From contig NC_090990.1 of the NCBI RefSeq assembly GCF_041146395.1, positions 48,777,501 through 48,841,500 of the forward strand: 64,000 nucleotides of DNA. The letters run 5' to 3'. A program made the translations under genes and the position numbers. Below the pieces are notes generated by a model. That model worked only from the letters and a program-made list of their open reading frames with translations, did no database searches and was not told the origin of the DNA. This stretch comes from Eulemur rufifrons (lineage: Eukaryota > Chordata > Mammalia > Primates > Lemuridae). Every line of letters starts with the position of its first letter. The first letter of the stretch is position 1. Of the stretch, positions 59,400 through 64,000 are shown one piece after another.

Positions 59400-59835
59400 G
59401 TAGACACGGTCAGCACATGGCCCAAATCCCTTGAACCCTTCACTTCCAACTGCCAGCATCTGCATTCTTGTGCCTGGGGGCTTTACTTCCTGAACCCTGA
59501 AGGGCCCCTGTGTCCCAGCGAGTGGAAACCAGAAGTTCTGAGGATTCTAAGCCTCTGGGAATAGCTCTTAACCAAGACTGTCTGGAATTGGTGGATAAAT
59601 ACTCCAACTGCCTGGCCCCTTGGGGAGGATAATTCCGATGCCTGTAGTTTGCTCTCTTTCCCAGAGCTTTCCCACAGAGTGACACTCTAGTTACCCGCTG
59701 GCGTAGCTGGCTTCACAAGACACGCTGTGTTGACTGTCTTTGCTTGGTGATTTTCCCACCAAGGTTCCTTGCACCTCCTAAATAAACTGTTGGCCCAGGC
59801 TCTGCTTCTACGGAAATTCAAACCAAGACACAAGC
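59400..59835 (+). mobile_element. LTR-like element, sense
   Basis: 'tctgcattcttgtgcctggg', 'gataattccgatgcctgtag' and 'ccttgcacctcctaaataaa' give an ordered LTR pattern with AATAAA at 59781-59786. The family is uncertain. Confidence 0.6.
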
Positions 59836-59884
59836 CAAGGTAGGACCAAAATCAAACATCAAAAGTCCAAACACAAAGTAAAGG

Positions 59885-60412
59885 GGTGAGGGGAACCTTG
59901 CCCTTTCCCCCGAAAGTTTGTGGAAAGATCAACTCACAATGAAAGCGGATTAATGAGAGAAAGGTTTATTTACCGTGCGCATGGGGAGAATCAGAGAGTG
60001 AATACTCCATATCCCAATGGGGTCCAGATTTTTTTATACACACCTTTTAGAGGGGAGGGGGGAGCTTGCTAGGGAGGATGAATAGATACTTGGGAGAATG
60101 AATGGATGGAAGGAAACAGACTGACTTGTAAATTAACCTGAGAGACAGATATTAAGTTTAAAATGATTTTGGCCAGGTCTGGTTGCATTCTTGATCATCT
60201 TGATCATTTTTTCCCCTGCAATATATTGAGATAGCAGGGAGAGGAAGGGAAAGGTCTACTGTTCTTTGGATGGGTTTATGCAGATAGAGGGAAAGCCCCT
60301 TCCGATGCTTTTTGATCTTGAAGGGCCTGTAATTCAAAATACTCTTTATACCAAGGAGTCCTATTTTGGGGTGAAATTTCATGAGCTCTTCAAAAGCCAG
60401 GAGAATATGGCA
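59885..60412 (-). mobile_element. ERV-type LTR, antisense
   Basis: 'ggattaatgagagaaaggtt' and 'ggggagaatcagagagtgaa' are the complement of an LTR R/U5-like region, with AATAAA on the minus strand at 59965-59970. I suspect a class I ERV, with limited confidence. The 137-codon antisense ORF here is chance. Confidence 0.6.
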
Positions 60413-61187
60413 GACGAGTTCAGTGAGCCGAGGAGAAGCTGGTCCCCGGCGATGTGCTGGGACAGGAGCTGCCCCTCTGTGCTGCTCTCCAGCTCTCTGT
60501 GGCAAGGCCTCCGGCAGGGAGCTGGGGGTTCCATGGACACGACCAGAGATGGGACGGACGTTCCAGCACATTTTGTTCCGTGAATTCGGGAACTAGGAGT
60601 TCCCTCCAACCCTGCACGTATGGAGTGCGGGTGGCATGGATTGTGGGGCGTGTGTACTACGTGTGGGAGGGTGCGCAGTGGGGTGGGGGTGGGGTGTGCC
60701 TGTGCAAGCGGTCCTTGTCACTTCACCTCTGCACACACAGCAGTGACTTTCTATGAGACTTGGTCATTTCATCCAGAAGGGAGCAAATGAGGCCCTAGAG
60801 ATGGGATAGGAACTTTGAAGGCTGTGGCGCTCCATCTTCTTGTCAGAAAATCCTTTAATAAATAAAAAAGGAAAGGGGGTGGTGTGCGGTGACAGTGACA
60901 GGGAGAGAAAGATGAAATGTGAAGGTTTCTGTCCGTGGCTCTGAACCAAAGCGTTTTTGGTTCTGAGATGAAAGACAGTGAAAATGGTTCACGGCTGGGC
61001 CCCCTCCCTGCCCTGCCGCAGCCCCGGGCCGCGGGCACCACTCTTGGCTTCCTGCGCAGGGAGAAGCGGCTGACCTACATTGCCCGGGGACACTCGCCCG
61101 GGGACACTCGCCCTGGGCGGGTCATGTAGAAAGTTCTCCCCAGGGAGGAAACCTGTAGGAAACATAGGACATGCCCTGGTCATGCTG

Positions 61188-61188
<1 letters not shown>
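60413..61188. other. Unassigned GC-rich DNA
   Basis: It contains a G-rich block at 60665-60694 and a CpG cluster at about 61010-61115 including a 14-bp tandem duplication. No promoter or exon can be supported. Confidence 0.4.
61083..61110. repeat. 14-bp CpG-containing tandem duplication
   Basis: cccggggacactcg occurs twice exactly (61083-61096, 61097-61110), and a third partial unit, ccctgggcgg, follows. Confidence 0.95.
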
Positions 61189-61223
<35 letters not shown>

Positions 61224-61716
61224 TGTATGTGTGGTGTATATGTGCATATGTGCTGTGCATGTATGGTATGTGTGTGCTGTAGGTATGTGTGTGTGCACAT
61301 GTGCAGTGTGTGTATATGTGAGAATAGTGTGTATAAATGTGAATGTGTGTGCATGTGTGGTATGTGTGCATGTGTGCTGTGTGTGTGTGTGGCGTGTATA
61401 TGAGTATGTGCTGTGTGTGGTATGTGTGTGCTGTAGGTATGGGTATGTGTCTGTGGTGTGTGTGCACACACGTGCAGTGTGTGTATGAGTGTAATGTGTT
61501 TATATATGTGCATGCACAGTGTGTGTATATGAGTGAGTGTAGCATGTGTATATATCTGAACGTAGTGTGTGCATGTGTGGGGTATGTGTGTATATACGTC
61601 TGTGGGGTGTGTATGCTGTATGTATGTGCAGTGTGTATGTACACCTGTGGTGTGTGTGTACATCTGTGGGAGGGCGTGCATGTGTGGTGTGTGTATATGT
61701 GAGTGTGGTGTGTGCC
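61189..61716. repeat. TG-rich satellite-like repeat, about 530 bp
   Basis: A (TG)n core at 61189-61221 is followed by degenerate TG, TATG and GCATG units. The string tgtgtgctgtaggtatg recurs 154 bp apart (about 61271 and 61425), indicating a longer period. A strand-specific T/G bias persists throughout. Confidence 0.92.
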
Positions 61717-61884
61717 CTGGGGCAGAGATGGGGCCCAGTCCTCTCAGTGTCCCAGCACATGACGATAGTTCCCCTTTGCCTTGTGCCAGGTCTGCCGGAG
61801 CACCAGGGCGTCCGTGCTTTTTGCCTTAGCTGGCTGTGATACTTTGAAGCCGAGGACTTTTCTCTACCCCAGGTCAGTGTTTTT

Positions 61885-62035
61885 GTTGGTCAAATGTGGG
61901 TTATGTCACCAGCCTGCCTACCTCTTAAGATTGTCATGAGGATTGTTCTGAGGATAACAATAAGATACAACTCACAAAAGTGCTTTTTAAACTATAAATC
62001 TACTCGACACTCCAATTATTTCATGTGTAGGGTGT
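61885..62035 (+). mobile_element. MIR SINE fragment, sense
   Basis: 'gattgtcatgaggattgttc' and 'cacaaaagtgctttttaaac' follow the MIR 3' half. Confidence 0.6.
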
Positions 62036-62084
62036 CTCTCTCTCCAAAAGTTATAAAAACTTCTCATTACTACTGTTGATAGGA

Positions 62085-62520
62085 ATAAAAAAGCTGCCAT
62101 ATGTTAACTACCTACTATGCACCAGACACTTTTCATTCATCCAACACTCATTCACTAATTCATTCAAAAATATTTACTGAGCACCTAGATTCCACATGTT
62201 GCGTCAGGATACAGTGGATTAAAGAACAAAACTAGAAGCAATCCCTGCTCTCCTAGAGGTTGCACTTCTATGAGGGAGGCAAACAGTAAGAGAACAAACA
62301 CCTGTATGATGATAAATAGTGATAATTTTATGAAGAAAAAGAGCAGGGTACTGTGGGAAGAATATTGAATATTACTTGGAAGGATCAGGGCTTGTTAGAC
62401 TTTTGACCATTTGTCTATTCCAAGTATGATGGGGGAACATCAGGGCTTTTAAAGCAGAGGTGTGATGATCTAATTTAGGTTTCAGAGAATGGTGAGTGAA
62501 AAGGGGGCCATTTTGGAGGC
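62085..62520 (-). mobile_element. L2 LINE 3' part, antisense
   Basis: 'aaaaatatttactgagcacc', 'atccctgctctcctagaggt' and 'tgatgataaatagtgataat' follow the L2 complement. An internal repetition of the 'cattca' motif at the start is typical of its terminus. Confidence 0.75.
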
Positions 62521-62539
62521 ATTTACAATAAATATATGC

Positions 62540-62700
62540 AACATCTCCTGTAATAAGTGTCATTATTCTCACTTTCATGAGAAACAGGGTCAGTGAAGTG
62601 AAATGATTCACCCCAACTTTTCTAGTAAGTGTCAGAACCAGGACTCACAGCCCAATTTGTCCCACACCTGAGCCAAGAGATGTAACCACGGCATCCTCAC
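62540..62700 (-). mobile_element. MIR SINE, antisense
   Basis: 'tagtaagtgtcagaaccagg' followed by 'actcacagcccaatttgtcc' fits the MIR complement. Confidence 0.68.
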
Positions 62701-63265
62701 CCACAGCTCTCACTGCTTAGAAATTCCTTTGTAACCACCCTCTCTATCCTCATGCCTATTCATTTCCAGAAAGTAATACAGTACATGGTTGGCTCTGGGA
62801 AGATCTGTTGAGTTTATTTTTTTGTCATTTACAATTCAGTTCTCTAAAGAATGCCCTCAGGTAACCTCTCCCAGCTCTCTCCCTGTGCAGCCCCCTCCAG
62901 GCAGCTCCTGCTTCCTCCCCGCTGGGGCAGGGGGAGGAGGAGTTCCTGGGGGCTGCTGTCTGGGCCCCCACCCAGCCACTAACAAAGCTTTGAAATGAAA
63001 ATGAAATCATAAAATCTCATAGAATCTGCTCAACTTCCTGTTCCTTTTCATATGCCTTTCCATGGATATTCAAGGACCCGGCCTCAATAGGTTGTAAATC
63101 TGCTTGGTGGAGCGATTTCACATGCAGGAGAGAAATTCTTCCCTTGCAAGCCCTTGCAAGCCGCCTTAATGACTTGAGGAGGCTGGGGCCCCACGCTGCT
63201 GCCAGAGTGGGAATGCCAGGCATCTGGACAAAGCCTGCCTCCCCAGGCCTCGGTTTCCCCACCAG
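62701..63265. other. Unassigned DNA
   Basis: A GC/CT-rich stretch at 62865-62985 includes 'gggcagggggaggaggag'. No element or exon is recognised. Confidence 0.35.
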
Positions 63266-63269
63266 GGCT

Positions 63270-63425
63270 CAACGGTGTCTGAGGGCCTCCCACAGTGCCT
63301 TGTAGAGGATACATTCCATAAATATTTATGAATTAATGAATTATTAGCTCTGAAAAATGGGCGATATAGTAGGTCCCTCACAGCGTGGTTGAGGTGATTA
63401 AATAAAGCAACAGTGCTGGAAGTTC
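63270..63425 (+). mobile_element. L2 end plus MIR tail fragments, sense
   Basis: 'cataaatatttatgaattaa' (to about 63345) resembles an L2 terminus. 'ggttgaggtgattaaataaa' (to about 63410) resembles a MIR 3' half. Confidence 0.5.
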
Positions 63426-63445
63426 CTAGGAGAGGAAGTTGCCTC

Positions 63446-63512
63446 ACAGCCTCCCTCCCTCCCCTCTCCCTCTCCTCCCTCCTCTCCCTCCTCCTTTTCT
63501 GCCTCCACTCCA
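63446..63512. repeat. Polypyrimidine (CCT/CTC)n tract
   Basis: Almost pure C/T over about 60 bp, including ccctccctcccc. The minus strand has four closely spaced G runs (GGG, GGGG, GGG, GGG). Confidence 0.93.
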
Positions 63513-64000
63513 TGAGCAGCCACGTCTCCTTCAGCCCCTTTCTGCTTCCGGCTTTTGAACCTCTTCCTCCAGCTTCTGTTTTTAGCAGGAGAGTTTCTAC
63601 CTCAGAAGCTGGCAGAAGAGCTGAGAGCAAAACTTTTCAAAGGAAGCCCCAGAGCCAGGGATCTCTTAAAAGCCCTCCAGCCAGGTGTGGGAAGATCTGA
63701 GAGCTCTGGAGAGGCCTTGCCTGGGTATTTCTCCCACAGCCTGCTAGGGGCTGATAGACCGGAAAGCCGAACTCTTCCTATGGCCTTTCTTCTTGGAAAT
63801 ATTTCAGGGAGGATGAGGACACAGTGAGGTTTCCGACTTGGTTTGCCTTTGGGAAAACACTGAACTTTACTTGCCACCCAGCTCCAAACATAAACAATTT
63901 GTAAACTGCGTTGGCCATCCAGCATTGGACTTGCATTCAGGAGCTCTCTAGTTTAGCATTCACAAGTGAATCTATGCTTTCACTGCTAGTTTATAGTAGA
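63513..64000. other. Unassigned unique DNA at the window edge
   Basis: No repeat is recognised. ORFs of 90-107 codons on both strands overlap without motifs. The sequence downstream of the pyrimidine tract is moderately GC-rich. Confidence 0.35.

Noticed and set aside
59094..59564. 156-codon plus-strand ORF
   Set aside because: The second half is LTR-like sequence, antisense ORFs overlap it, and no domain is visible.
59781..59786. AATAAA as a host gene terminator
   Set aside because: It sits at the expected poly(A) position of an LTR. The same applies to 46902-46907.
60158..60571. 137-codon minus-strand ORF
   Set aside because: It covers the ERV-type LTR and adjoining GC-rich DNA. LTRs do not encode such a protein, and plus-strand ORFs overlap it.
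60989..61681. 230-codon minus-strand ORF and overlapping 154-, 115- and 119-codon ORFs
   Set aside because: They translate the TG/CA repeat into His/Thr or Cys/Val strings. Stop-free simple repeat, not coding.

Overview
This is nuclear DNA from a mammal, and the Alu elements point to a strepsirrhine primate (lemur or loris/galago type). The fullest copy, at 4910-5244, has the strepsirrhine-style 'cctgagcaagagcgagac' left arm, an enlarged A-rich linker and a right arm reading 'gatgccacggcactc'; the copy at 22847-23182 shares these traits. I assigned the species group from remembered repeat consensus sequences and ran no search. I found no confident protein-coding exon, tRNA, rRNA, CRISPR array or bacterial-type signal. 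The window reads as intergenic or intronic DNA.

Layout. 1-12000: an Alu, an LTR remnant, several MIR and L2 pieces, a CpG-packed simple repeat near 4.5 kb, a young strepsirrhine Alu, two old L1 ends, and an L2 split by an unclassified insertion of about 680 bp. 12027-13491: a young 5'-truncated L1 on the minus strand with a perfect 14-bp target-site duplication and an apparent 3' transduction. 14-22 kb: a MaLR/ERVL LTR, a hAT element, then a long plus-strand HAL1/L1 block broken by an Alu, an Alu fragment and L1 ends. 22-30 kb: a strepsirrhine Alu, a MER20, unique GC-rich DNA, a CR1/L3-like fossil, an antisense MLT1 LTR holding an internally deleted mariner, and a MaLR LTR with internal sequence. 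30-45 kb: MIR, L2, Alu, an old L1 and several MaLR-type LTRs between unique segments. 45370-46958: an MST element with a 5-bp duplication, most of its 5' half lost, and an Alu inside. 47-60 kb: more MIR, L2 and LTR remnants, a Tigger-like element, a frameshifted protein-like relic (51301-51924), an Alu and a MIR-associated hairpin. 60-64 kb: GC-rich DNA, a TG-rich repeat of about 530 bp, and a polypyrimidine tract.

No genes work together here. What can be reconstructed is the order of insertions: old L2, MIR and CR1/L3 pieces were interrupted by LTR elements and DNA transposons, then by Alus and finally the young L1. MIR, L2 and MLT1 assignments are by eye, so their borders are good to about 10-30 bases. 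I give exact borders only where duplications or inverted repeats define them.
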